This document shows, one piece after another, positions 7,088 to 16,039 of a stretch of 64,000 nt of DNA. The notes beneath the pieces were generated by a model. It was not told the DNA's origin. It ran no database searches and saw nothing but the letters and a program-made list of their open reading frames with translations. Position numbers and translations under genes: made by a program. Source of the DNA: Blautia schinkii DSM 10518 (GTDB lineage Bacteria; Bacillota; Clostridia; Lachnospirales; Lachnospiraceae). The DNA lies in NCBI GenBank assembly GCA_000702025.1, contig KL370852.1, positions 1-64,000 on the forward strand, read 5' to 3'. How positions within the stretch are numbered: the stretch's first letter is position 1; the number at the start of each line of letters is the position of its first letter.

Positions 7088-8560
7088 TCAAGCTTTTGGC
7101 TCAGAGTCAGATTCTTCTGTAAATCTTGTCTGGTCCGTATTCTGCTGTCCAGTCTCTTTCGGGTTTTTTGGATTCTTAAATATAAAATCCGCCGCCGAAT
7201 ATTCTTCGGATGTAATATCCTCCACTCGTCCCCACCGCTGACGGGGGCGCATATACCATTCGTCCTCGGCAGATTCCGGGTGCTCTGCAGTTCCTGGTTT
7301 ATCTGAGGCGTGCGGTTCTTCTGTGCTTTCCGAGTCTGATGTGGGGTTTGCATTTGTGGTGCGCTCTGCACGTGTTGCACGCCAGGCATCGTCGGTATGG
7401 GCGGCATCTTGGTTCCACTCATCTGTTTCGTGAGGCTTCCAGGCTTCTGCATTTTTCTGTGCTGGGTCTTGGATGTCGGGGTTGTTTTGTTTGGAAATTT
7501 CGCTCTGTTGACCTTCCGGTGTATCCAACTGTTCTTCGGCCTGCATGGAATCCTGCTGCAGGTCTTGAGTATTAAGTCGTGACTCCTGCATGTTTTCGCC
7601 GGCAGGTTCCATATGCTGTGCGGCTTCATCGGCAAGGTCCATCTCCCGGGCGGCTTTTTCCTCTGCTTCATAGGTTTCCTCTCTCCTGCGTTTTCGTAGT
7701 TCTGCACGTTTTTTCACCATGGCACGGCGGACGAATACAGTGACGCCGAAGATGATGAAGAGCAGTGCGGATACGATTTGGGAAACCGCAATTTTGGTGC
7801 CTGGGAATGTGAGCTGGTCGGTGCGCAGCCATTCGATGAAAAAGCGTCCGAATCCGTATCCGGCCAGGTAACGCATGAAGAGCTCGCCCTGGAATCGTTT
7901 TCTCCGCCGCCACGCCAGAAGAAGTAGGAATAAAAGCAGGCACCAGAGACTCTCGTAAAGGAATGCTGGATGCACCTGGATGTAGGAAATTCCGTCAATG
8001 GTGACCAGGTTTTCCCGCATCTGTGTGGTGACCTCGCTGGCCCGCACAGCGGAAAGCGGAAGCTGCATGGCGAAAAGGCTGTCCGTATATTCTCCGAAGG
8101 ACTCTCTGTTAAAGAAGTTTCCCCACCTTCCTATTATCTGGCCAATGAGGATTCCCATACTGGCAGTATCTGCCATCTGCCAGAAGTTTGCCTTTTTAAT
8201 GCGGCAGAATAGAACTGCGGCCAGCACACCTCCTAAAATCCCGCCGTACAAAGCCATTCCACCGCTTCTGGTATTAAAAATCTGCAAAATATTCCCTTTG
8301 TATAGACTCCAGGAAAACGCCACATAGTAAAGACGGGCGCCGATCACCGCCGCCACCAGTGACAGGATCACCATGTCAAGGTACATGTCCTGATTCTGGT
8401 TGCGCCGCTTGGCCTCCAGCACCACAAAGGCTATGCCAAGAAGCATTCCCACTGCAATGAGGATTCCGTATATGGTGATTTCAAACCCAAAAATGTGGAG
8501 GGATTTCCCAACATAATCCAGTTCCAGTCCCAAGTGTGGGAAACGAATCGACATATCCAT
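7088..8560 (-). CDS. lgt: Prolipoprotein diacylglyceryl transferase with long acidic tail
   Basis: Lgt moves diacylglycerol from phosphatidylglycerol to the lipobox cysteine of prelipoproteins at the membrane. The first roughly 280 residues are a normal seven-helix Lgt, with the signature around GRWGNFFNRESFGE and the GGMALYGGI block. About 200 further residues, rich in Glu, Gln, Asp and Asn and without membrane segments, follow the last helix. That makes 490 residues, against about 270-300 usual. The ATG at 8560 follows ACAGGTG and lies 12 bp after ychF. Confidence 0.95.
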   Translation of the reverse strand: MDMSIRFPHLGLELDYVGKSLHIFGFEITIYGILIAVGMLLGIAFVVLEAKRRNQNQDMYLDMVILSLVAAVIGARLYYVAFSWSLYKGNILQIFNTRSGGMALYGGILGGVLAAVLFCRIKKANFWQMADTASMGILIGQIIGRWGNFFNRESFGEYTDSLFAMQLPLSAVRASEVTTQMRENLVTIDGISYIQVHPAFLYESLWCLLLFLLLLAWRRRKRFQGELFMRYLAGYGFGRFFIEWLRTDQLTFPGTKIAVSQIVSALLFIIFGVTVFVRRAMVKKRAELRKRRREETYEAEEKAAREMDLADEAAQHMEPAGENMQESRLNTQDLQQDSMQAEEQLDTPEGQQSEISKQNNPDIQDPAQKNAEAWKPHETDEWNQDAAHTDDAWRATRAERTTNANPTSDSESTEEPHASDKPGTAEHPESAEDEWYMRPRQRWGRVEDITSEEYSAADFIFKNPKNPKETGQQNTDQTRFTEESDSEPKA

Positions 8561-8572
8561 AAAACACCTGTT

Positions 8573-9670
8573 TTATACGTTGAAGCGGAATAAAATCACA
8601 TCGCCGTCCTGCACAACGTACTCTTTACCTTCCATACGCACCAGTCCCTTTTCTCTGGCGCCTGCGTAGGAACCGCAGTCCAGAAGGTCCCGGTAATTGA
8701 CAACTTCTGCTTTGATAAAACCTCTCTCAAAATCTGTGTGGATCTTACCTGCTGCCTGCGGCGCTTTCGTACCTATTTTGATGGTCCAGGCACGTGTCTC
8801 GTCCTCGCCGGAGGTAAGGAAGCTCATAAGTCCCAGAAGGTGATAGCTTGCTTTCACCAGCTTCTCAAGTCCTGACTCCTTAAGGCCCAGGTCCTCCAGG
8901 AACATTTTCTTCTCATCGTCGTCAAGCTCTGCAATCTCCTGCTCAATCTGCGCGCAGATGACAAAGATCTCACTGTTCTGCTCCTGGGCGAACTTGCGGA
9001 CCTCCTGCACATAGGCATTAGATTCTCCGTCATCTGCCAGATCATCCTCCGCTACATTCGCTGCGTAAATCACCGGCTTCCAGGTGAGCAGATTGTAGGT
9101 TCCCATCAGGGCTTCCTCATCCTCATTGGCAAGCTCCATGGTGATCGCCATGCGGCCATCCTCCAGGTGTGCCTTGACTTTACCAAGAAAATCAAGCTCT
9201 TTGGCAGCGTCCTTATCCATGCGGGCTGTTTTGGTAACCTTGGCAATTCTTCTCTCCAGAATCTCCAGGTCTGAGAAAATCAACTCCAGATTAATTGTTT
9301 CAATGTCACGCAGCGGATCGATCTCGCCGTCCACATGAACCACGTTGGAATCCTCAAAGCAGCGAACCACATGTACAATGGCATCCACTTCACGGATGTT
9401 TGCCAAAAACTGGTTTCCCAGCCCCTCGCCCTTGGACGCTCCTTTTACTAAGCCTGCAATATCTACAAACTCGATCACTGCCGGGGTTACTTTTTTTGAG
9501 TTATAAAAATCCCCCAAAAGTTTCAGTCTCTCATCCGGTACTGTCACCACGCCCACATTGGGATCAATGGTACAGAACGGATAGTTGGCTGATTCCGCCC
9601 CTGCCTTTGTCAGTGAATTAAACAGTGTACTCTTTCCTACATTTGGTAATCCTACGATTCCGAGCTTCAT
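8573..9670 (-). CDS. ychF: Ribosome-associated ATPase YchF
   Basis: This is an Obg-family P-loop protein that prefers ATP, binds ribosomes and affects stress responses and translation fidelity. The 365-residue protein starts [15 protein letters not shown], has the switch motif [17 protein letters not shown], a coiled-coil insertion and the C-terminal TGS domain. The start at 9670 is chosen over a longer frame because AAAGGGA precedes it at the right distance and the family starts here. A promoter candidate lies just upstream. Confidence 0.97.
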   Translation of the reverse strand: MKLGIVGLPNVGKSTLFNSLTKAGAESANYPFCTIDPNVGVVTVPDERLKLLGDFYNSKKVTPAVIEFVDIAGLVKGASKGEGLGNQFLANIREVDAIVHVVRCFEDSNVVHVDGEIDPLRDIETINLELIFSDLEILERRIAKVTKTARMDKDAAKELDFLGKVKAHLEDGRMAITMELANEDEEALMGTYNLLTWKPVIYAANVAEDDLADDGESNAYVQEVRKFAQEQNSEIFVICAQIEQEIAELDDDEKKMFLEDLGLKESGLEKLVKASYHLLGLMSFLTSGEDETRAWTIKIGTKAPQAAGKIHTDFERGFIKAEVVNYRDLLDCGSYAGAREKGLVRMEGKEYVVQDGDVILFRFNV

Positions 9671-9705
9671 AGCAAGTCCCTTTCTTTCTACAATTTCTTC
9701 CAAAT

Positions 9706-9734
9706 ATTTTACCATAACCAATTTCTATAAGCAA
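9706..9734 (-). promoter_or_regulatory. Probable promoter of ychF-lgt
   Basis: On the minus strand TTGCTT (9734-9729), a 17-bp spacer and TAAAAT (9711-9706) lie 36 bp before the ychF start codon, in the only clear gap of this gene series. Confidence 0.5.
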
Positions 9735-9753
9735 GCATCCCTTGCGTGTGCGC

Positions 9754-10425
9754 TTAATCCCTGGACATGATCATGAGCAGGCTTCCTTTTTCAAAGCTCA
9801 CTTTCGCTTTTTCTGCGATAATCTCGTTGCTCACGGTAAGTCCGCTGTCGGAAACTGTGAGATAATGTCCGTTAAGCGGGTATTTAAAGCCTTCCAGCAC
9901 AAGTCCGGGCACATCGCCGCCCACCGGGAAGAAGGACACGAACCGGCCGAACTGCTCATTTTTTCTAAGCTCTGTGCCGCTCTTTATAAGACGTATATAA
10001 TTGTTGGCATCCAGTATGGATATGTCAGCTCCCCGTTCTTTTCCCATTGTTAAAAGACCAAGGTTTGCCAGCACATGATCCACCCGGCTGCCCAGCGCGC
10101 CCAAAAGAAGAATCTCCCGTGCGCCCATTTCCAGAGCCAGGTCGACCGCAGACTGTGTGTCAGAATCATCCTTTTCCGGTTTCAGCCTCTTCACCTGTAC
10201 GGATTCCAATGTTGCCAGATATTTACGGCCACTGGCGGAAAGACTGTCAAAATCTCCCACCGCCGCATCCGGTGTAAGTCCGGTTTCCATAAAGAATTCC
10301 AGGCCTCTGTCTGCCGCGATCAGGCAGAGCTTTTCCCTGCCCGTTTTCTTCATTATTTTATCCAAAAAATCGAGGGCAAAACCTGTTTGGATATTGCCCC
10401 CGCTTACTACTACTGTATCGATCAT
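9754..10425 (-). CDS. thiN: Thiamine pyrophosphokinase
   Basis: It transfers pyrophosphate from ATP to thiamine to make the cofactor thiamine diphosphate. The protein has 223 residues from the ATG at 10425, which follows GAGGAACAGC. It carries the DRGLEFF block, the AVGDFDSL metal-binding motif and the DKDDSDT-like PEKDDSDTQSAV motif, all typical of this family, with a C-terminal beta-barrel. It follows rpe in the same order seen in many Firmicutes (rsgA-rpe-thiN). Confidence 0.95.
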   Translation of the reverse strand: MIDTVVVSGGNIQTGFALDFLDKIMKKTGREKLCLIAADRGLEFFMETGLTPDAAVGDFDSLSASGRKYLATLESVQVKRLKPEKDDSDTQSAVDLALEMGAREILLLGALGSRVDHVLANLGLLTMGKERGADISILDANNYIRLIKSGTELRKNEQFGRFVSFFPVGGDVPGLVLEGFKYPLNGHYLTVSDSGLTVSNEIIAEKAKVSFEKGSLLMIMSRD

Positions 10426-10470
10426 GCTGTTCCTCAATCGCAACCGTTCAGAATCTCTAAACCGTTACCT

Positions 10471-11142
10471 TCAATCAACTACTTCACTAATATCTGCAAT
10501 TTTCTGTTTGATCCGTCTCACATTGGAGGCCAGGTCGCCGTTAAATACATAAGAACCTGCCACAAGAAGATTGGCTCCGGCCTTCATGACTGTTTCCAGT
10601 GTATCATCATTGATTCCGCCGTCTACCTGGATATTTACCTGATGGCCTTCGTTCTCGATCAGCTCACGGAGCTCCTGGATTTTTTCTGTACACTCGTCCA
10701 GATATTTCTGGCCGCCAAAGCCAGGCTGTACAGTCATCACCAGCACGGTATCCACATCGTCCAGAAGATGGCTGATATCATTCACCGGGGTGGCCGGCTT
10801 GATGGAAACGCCTGCCTGCACACCTGCGTCACGTATCTGCTCAATCGCACGCTCCAAATCCTCACACGCCTCAGCGTGTACTGTGATGGAATCTGCTCCG
10901 CTGTCCACAAAGTCCTGGATATAGCGTTCCGGCGCGGACACCATCAGGTGCACATCAAAGAACATCTTCGACTCCTTGCGGATAGACTTGATCACCGGCA
11001 TACCAAAAGAGATGCTCGGCACAAAATCACCGTCCATCACATCAATATGAAGCCATTCAACACCTTCTTTTTCCAAAATCTTGATCTGTTCGCCCAGGCG
11101 GTTAAAATCCGCCGACAAGATGGAAGGGCACAACTGATACAT
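10471..11142 (-). CDS. rpe: Ribulose-phosphate 3-epimerase
   Basis: It interconverts ribulose 5-phosphate and xylulose 5-phosphate in the pentose phosphate pathway. The 223-residue TIM barrel begins CPSILSADF and shows HIDVMDGDFVP, the metal-binding HLMV block, and VQPGFGGQ. AGGAGA precedes the ATG. The gene starts 2 bp after the end of rsgA, so the two are almost certainly cotranscribed. Confidence 0.98.
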   Translation of the reverse strand: MYQLCPSILSADFNRLGEQIKILEKEGVEWLHIDVMDGDFVPSISFGMPVIKSIRKESKMFFDVHLMVSAPERYIQDFVDSGADSITVHAEACEDLERAIEQIRDAGVQAGVSIKPATPVNDISHLLDDVDTVLVMTVQPGFGGQKYLDECTEKIQELRELIENEGHQVNIQVDGGINDDTLETVMKAGANLLVAGSYVFNGDLASNVRRIKQKIADISEVVD

Positions 11143-11144
11143 AT

Positions 11145-12023
11145 TTAGTATCTCCTTTTCTCTTTTAATTCTTCGTACAATCCCAGATAATCTTCATATC
11201 TGAGCGTACTAATCTCATGGTTCTCCAAAGCTTCCTTGACCGCACAGCCGGGCTCATGAATGTGGCGGCAGCCCTGGAAGCGGCACTGGCCCTCGAATTT
11301 CCGAAACTCAGGAAAGTAGTCCTTAAGCTCCTGCTCCTCCATCTCAGTGAGATAGAGGGAGGAAAAACCAGGTGTATCAACCAGATAAGTATCCTCCGCA
11401 ATGGGAATCACCTGGGAGTGCCGGGTCGTATGACGGCCCCGCTTAAGCTTCCTGCTGATCTCGCCTGTCTCCATTTGGATATCCTCCTGCAGACAGTTGG
11501 TAAGCGAAGATTTCCCCACACCGGAGGGTCCGGCCACAACGGTCGTCTTTCCCTTTAATATCTCGCGGATCTCATCAAGACCTTCCTCCTTAAGAGCACT
11601 GGAAAGAATCACCTGATAACCGCAATTTTGATACGTATGATATAAATATTCCAATTCTTCCTCTGCAGCAAGGTCCTTTTTGTTAAAGCACACCACCGCA
11701 GGTACGCCTTCCTGCTCCATCATTATGAGGAAGCGGTCCAACAGCATAAAGTTCGGCTTGGGATCCTCCATGGCAAATATGACAAACGCCTGGTCCACAT
11801 TGGCCACCGCGGGCCGGATGAGGGAGTTCTTCCGGGGAAGGATGTCAGTAAGGTTTCCCTCCTTTTCCTTCTCGTCAAGAACCGTAATCTCCACGTTATC
11901 CCCCACCAGAGGCTTTTGGTTGTCCTTACGGAAAATGCCCTTTGCCTTACATTCATATATCTCGCCGTCCTCCGCATAAATATAATAGAATCCGGCAATT
12001 CCTTTTATGATTTTTCCACGCAT
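11145..12023 (-). CDS. rsgA: Ribosome small-subunit-dependent GTPase RsgA
   Basis: RsgA is a circularly permuted GTPase that helps late maturation of the 30S subunit. In its 292 residues an OB-fold is followed by G4 (FNKKDL), then G1 (GPSGVGKSSL), then G3 (DTPGFSS), the permuted order that marks the family. The C-terminal zinc site uses Cys and His in CRFQGCRHIHEPGC. It lies downstream of prkC, as in Bacillus, where PrkC phosphorylates it. Confidence 0.97.
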   Translation of the reverse strand: MRGKIIKGIAGFYYIYAEDGEIYECKAKGIFRKDNQKPLVGDNVEITVLDEKEKEGNLTDILPRKNSLIRPAVANVDQAFVIFAMEDPKPNFMLLDRFLIMMEQEGVPAVVCFNKKDLAAEEELEYLYHTYQNCGYQVILSSALKEEGLDEIREILKGKTTVVAGPSGVGKSSLTNCLQEDIQMETGEISRKLKRGRHTTRHSQVIPIAEDTYLVDTPGFSSLYLTEMEEQELKDYFPEFRKFEGQCRFQGCRHIHEPGCAVKEALENHEISTLRYEDYLGLYEELKEKRRY

Positions 12024-12039
12024 ATATCACTCTGCCCGC

Positions 12040-14244
12040 TTATACTTTACTAAAAGTAATCGGATAATGGCCAAGCTCCACATACTCTCCGTCAATCTGC
12101 TCGGACAGATACAGTGTACCGTCCACAACACCCGGCGCTCCTGTGATGTCGAGCTGGTATGGGAACTGTACCTGCTGCCCCTCGAGTACTACGGAAGCAG
12201 ACGGCTGACCGTTTACATTCTGTACCAGTTCCAGACGGACAGGTCCGTTGCGGTATCCCTCCGGAGTATTCAGGCGCTGGGTACATTTCCAGACTTCTCC
12301 TGCAGCAGCGGCAGTATTGTCTGTTGTCTGGGCTGCAGCTGCATTATCGGTTGTCTGCGTACCTGCCGCATTGTCTGACTGAGCCTGCGCTCCCGGTTCC
12401 TGATCGCCTGTACTCACTGTAATCGTCATGGGCAGATCCGGGTCTGCATAACTGCCTGCCTCCGGGTCCTGTGAAATCACTTCACCGGCGGTAATATCAG
12501 GATTCCTCTGCTCCACAATATTAATATCAATAAATTTACCTAAGGTCGTCAGCGCCTCATCCTTAGCCACTCCCACTACATTGGGAACCTCCGCGCTGTC
12601 GCCGTAATCCACACCACGGCTTACCACAAGGGTAACTGTATCTCCGGATTTGGCAGTAGTACCCGCCTCCGGGGTAGTATAATATGCATAGCCCGGGTCC
12701 ACGAAAGGATATCCATCTTCATCGAGCTCGCTGTATTCCTTCTGTACTTCCACCTTCAGTCCCATATCCTCAAGCATCTGCTGTGCTTCAATACCTGTAC
12801 GGCTGTCCACATCAGGTATGGTTACTTCCTGCGCGCCCTTGCTGATATAGTACTTAAGGGTAGAGTATGCCTGAACCTTCGTACCAGGCTCAATATCCTG
12901 GGAGGAAATTCTTCCCTTCTCCTGGTCAGAAGCCTCTTCACCTATCATCTGGATGCCAAGATGCACATCGTTGGTAAGCGCTCTTGCCTCTTCCTCAGTT
13001 CTGCCCACCAGATTCGGCACCTCCACCAGGCTCTCGTCCGTATCGTCCTTGGGCTGCTCCTGCTGCGGGACTTGCGGATCCTTGTCTCCGCCGATAAGGC
13101 CGGAGGCACGTCCGATAAATACAATCAACACAACAAGGATAATTGCACCCACGAGAAGCGCTGCAATGGTCAGTGCCCGGCTGGCGCTCCTATTCTTTCT
13201 GCGGCGGCTGGTCTGACGACGCTGCTTCTGTCTCTGCTTACGCTGGTACTCCTCATCCTCTGAATCATCATAATCTGTATCATATACCTCTTCCTCCTCA
13301 AGAGCCTCCACCTTCGGCTTAGCTCCTTGTTTGGGGGAATGCTTGATTTCACCTAATTCCTCATCGGAAATCACAACGGTTTTAGCGTCATTGTCCACAG
13401 AGGAAAGCTTCACAAAATCGCCCTGGGGATCGATGAGAGAATGCTTCAGATCCGCAATCACTTCTTCCATACGCCCATAACGGCGGTCTACACTCTTCTG
13501 TGTACATTTTGCAATGATCTGCTCCAGACTATACGGCAGATCCGGTGCATAGATGCTCGGAGGAACCATCTCCTCCTGCAGATGCTTGATGGCGATCGCC
13601 ACGGTGGTATCTCCGTCAAAAGGCACCTTCCCGGTCACCATCTCATAGAGCGTGATACCAAGTGAATACACATCACTCTTCTCGTCGCTGTAGCCGCCGC
13701 GCACCTGCTCCGGAGAGCTGTAATGCACAGAGCCCATGACATTTGAGCTGATGGTATTGGAGGATGCGGCCCTGGCTATCCCGAAGTCCGTCACCTTAAC
13801 CTTACCGTCTGTAGAAATTATGATATTCTGCGGTTTCACATCCCTGTGTACAATCCCGTGGCTGTGCGCCGCTTCCAGGCCCATGGACACCTGTATGGCA
13901 ATACTTGTAGCCTCTTTGATGGAGAGCTTTCCTTTTTTAGAAATATACTCCTTAAGAGTGATGCCCTCGATGAGCTCCATGACAATGTAGTTGACGCCTT
14001 CATCGTCTCCTACATCGAACACATTGACAATATTAGGGTGTGTAAGCCCTGCCGCTGCCTGTGCTTCACTCCTGAATTTGCGGATAAAGGTCTTATCCTC
14101 ACTAAATTCCGGTTTCAGGACCTTGACTGCCACGTAACGGTTAAGCTTGTGGTCTTTTGCCTTATATACGTCCGCCATTCCACCGGTACCGATTTTACCT
14201 AATATCTCATAGCGCTCGGCTATGATCATTCCCGTCTTTAACAT
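12040..14244 (-). CDS. prkC: PASTA-domain Ser/Thr protein kinase PrkC
   Basis: This membrane kinase senses cell-wall fragments and phosphorylates cytoplasmic targets. Residues 1-270 are the kinase: glycine loop GTGGMADVY, VAVKVLK lysine, catalytic HRDVKPQN and DFG. A basic linker leads to one membrane helix near 357-380. Three extracellular PASTA repeats follow (about 395-465, 465-535 and 540-605), then an Ala/Thr/Asn-rich linker and a C-terminal domain of about 80 residues that I do not recognise. GAGGTGG precedes the start. The gene overlaps the phosphatase gene by 7 bp. Confidence 0.97.
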   Translation of the reverse strand: MLKTGMIIAERYEILGKIGTGGMADVYKAKDHKLNRYVAVKVLKPEFSEDKTFIRKFRSEAQAAAGLTHPNIVNVFDVGDDEGVNYIVMELIEGITLKEYISKKGKLSIKEATSIAIQVSMGLEAAHSHGIVHRDVKPQNIIISTDGKVKVTDFGIARAASSNTISSNVMGSVHYSSPEQVRGGYSDEKSDVYSLGITLYEMVTGKVPFDGDTTVAIAIKHLQEEMVPPSIYAPDLPYSLEQIIAKCTQKSVDRRYGRMEEVIADLKHSLIDPQGDFVKLSSVDNDAKTVVISDEELGEIKHSPKQGAKPKVEALEEEEVYDTDYDDSEDEEYQRKQRQKQRRQTSRRRKNRSASRALTIAALLVGAIILVVLIVFIGRASGLIGGDKDPQVPQQEQPKDDTDESLVEVPNLVGRTEEEARALTNDVHLGIQMIGEEASDQEKGRISSQDIEPGTKVQAYSTLKYYISKGAQEVTIPDVDSRTGIEAQQMLEDMGLKVEVQKEYSELDEDGYPFVDPGYAYYTTPEAGTTAKSGDTVTLVVSRGVDYGDSAEVPNVVGVAKDEALTTLGKFIDINIVEQRNPDITAGEVISQDPEAGSYADPDLPMTITVSTGDQEPGAQAQSDNAAGTQTTDNAAAAQTTDNTAAAAGEVWKCTQRLNTPEGYRNGPVRLELVQNVNGQPSASVVLEGQQVQFPYQLDITGAPGVVDGTLYLSEQIDGEYVELGHYPITFSKV

Positions 14245-14984
14245 TTCTCCACCTCATTTGTGAATGGTTCTATCAATACAATTGCAATGTTATCCTTACC
14301 ACCGTTCTGGTTTGCTTCCCGCATCAGTGACTCACCTTTCTGTGTAAGATCCGCATCCGGGTCTAGAATGATCTCCTGCATCTTACCGTCCTCAACCATG
14401 TTACTCAGTCCGTCTGAACACATTAAAATGACGCAGCCCGGTTCCAGCTTCATGTCAAAAAAATCAATATCTACGGTTTTCTCAGCTCCCAGCGCCCTTG
14501 TGATGATATTTTTGTCAGGATGGTTCCGTGCTTCGTCAGCATTGATTTCTCCCATCCTTACCATCTCCTGCACTAATGAGTGGTCTTTTGTTACCTGTTG
14601 AATCTGTTCCTGGATTACGTATAAGCGGCTGTCCCCTACGTTTGCCACATAGGCGTAATGTCCGACAATCGTCGCCACTACCATAGTGGTTCCCATTCCC
14701 CGGAGCCCTTCATCATTCTGTGCCTGATCTACTATTTCCGTATTCGCAGTCTCAATGGCATGACGGATCACCTTAACAGGATTAAAATCCGCGTCCTCCC
14801 GAATCTCGTCTACTAGCTTCTGAACAGCATGGGAGGATGCGAAATCTCCGGCATTGTGGCCGCCCATTCCATCCGCTACTACAAACAGATTCGGAAGATT
14901 TCCTACCGGGCTTTCCGAGACGAACACGTAATCCTGGTTCATCTTCCGCTTCTGCCCTACATCAGTAGCTGAATATATCCTCAT
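14238..14984 (-). CDS. prpC: PP2C-type Ser/Thr phosphatase, partner of PrkC
   Basis: It removes phosphate from PrkC and its substrates. The 248-residue PPM fold has the metal-binding motifs NQDY near the start, VADGMGGHNAGD, GDSRLY and the late DNI. It lies directly upstream of prkC with a 7-bp overlap, the standard kinase-phosphatase pair. The start ATG at 14984 is two bases before the rlmN stop, so translation is likely coupled. Confidence 0.96.
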   Translation of the reverse strand: MRIYSATDVGQKRKMNQDYVFVSESPVGNLPNLFVVADGMGGHNAGDFASSHAVQKLVDEIREDADFNPVKVIRHAIETANTEIVDQAQNDEGLRGMGTTMVVATIVGHYAYVANVGDSRLYVIQEQIQQVTKDHSLVQEMVRMGEINADEARNHPDKNIITRALGAEKTVDIDFFDMKLEPGCVILMCSDGLSNMVEDGKMQEIILDPDADLTQKGESLMREANQNGGKDNIAIVLIEPFTNEVEKC

Positions 14985-14985
14985 G

Positions 14986-16032
14986 TCACTTCTCGCTTTC
15001 TGTTTTTTGCATATAACTTTTTCTCAGTTGCCCACAGGCACCGTCAATATCGCTGCCCATTTCCCTTCTTATAGTACCATTTATCCCACATTTTTCAAGT
15101 TTTATTTTAAAATTCTCCACAGCCTCCCGTGTAGAACGCACAAAAGAACGCTCTTTGATTGGGTTTACGGGAATCAGATTTACATGGCAGTTCATTCCTC
15201 TGATGCGCCCGCAAAGCTCGGCCGCGTCCTCGTCACTGTCATTCACTCCTGCCACAAGGCTATACTCGAAGGTAATCCTGCGCCCTGTTTTATCGAAATA
15301 ATCACGGCACGCATCAAGCACTTCGTCCATACTATACCGTCTGGCAATGGGCATAAGTTCCTGTCGCTTCGCATCGTTTGGAGCATGCAGGGACAACGCC
15401 AGCGTAATCTGGAGCTTCTCCTTAGCCAGCTCATGTATCTGCGGCACAAGCCCGCAGGTGGACACAGTGATATTCCGCTGGCTGATATGAAGCCCGCCCT
15501 CGGCTGAGAGGATATGGATAAAACGTAATAGATTATCGTAATTGTCCAACGGCTCTCCGGTTCCCATCACCACCACATTGGACACACGCTCTCCCGTAAT
15601 ATCCTGAATCCGATATATCTGGTCCAGCATTTCTGAGGCCATGAGATTTCTCGTAAGCCCGCCGATGGTGGAGGCACAGAAGCGGCATCCCATACGGCAT
15701 CCTACCTGTGAGGAAATGCACACCGAATTCCCGTGCTTATAGCGCATGAGTACACTCTCGATTACGTTACCGTCACTTAAACAAAACAGATACTTCCTGG
15801 TTCCGTCCAGCTTGGAAACCTGCACATCTGCCACCTGAAGCGCTGTGATCGGATATGCGGAAAGCTTTTCTCTAAGTGCTTTGGGGAGGTTTGTCATCTC
15901 ATCATAAGAGGTCACAAGATGCTCATGAAGCCAGCTATACACCTGCTTTGCCCGAAAGGGCTTGTCCCCTAGTTGTGTCATCAGGCTGCTTAGTTCCTCT
16001 ATATTCATCGACTTAATGTCTGTCATATTCAT
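14986..16032 (-). CDS. rlmN: Dual-specificity rRNA/tRNA methyltransferase RlmN
   Basis: This radical-SAM enzyme methylates C2 of A2503 in 23S rRNA and of A37 in some tRNAs. The 348-residue protein has the cluster motif CRMGCRFC and the downstream conserved Cys regions (GACGQL near the C-terminus holds the methyl-carrying Cys). The length is typical. It lies between rsmB and the phosphatase with almost no spacing. Confidence 0.97.
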   Translation of the reverse strand: MNMTDIKSMNIEELSSLMTQLGDKPFRAKQVYSWLHEHLVTSYDEMTNLPKALREKLSAYPITALQVADVQVSKLDGTRKYLFCLSDGNVIESVLMRYKHGNSVCISSQVGCRMGCRFCASTIGGLTRNLMASEMLDQIYRIQDITGERVSNVVVMGTGEPLDNYDNLLRFIHILSAEGGLHISQRNITVSTCGLVPQIHELAKEKLQITLALSLHAPNDAKRQELMPIARRYSMDEVLDACRDYFDKTGRRITFEYSLVAGVNDSDEDAAELCGRIRGMNCHVNLIPVNPIKERSFVRSTREAVENFKIKLEKCGINGTIRREMGSDIDGACGQLRKSYMQKTESEK

Positions 16033-16039
16033 TTTTCAC

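Noticed and set aside
10075-11148. A 357-codon plus-strand frame opposite thiN and rpe
   Set aside because: It is antisense to two clear enzymes, with no family features; a product of codon bias on the coding strand.
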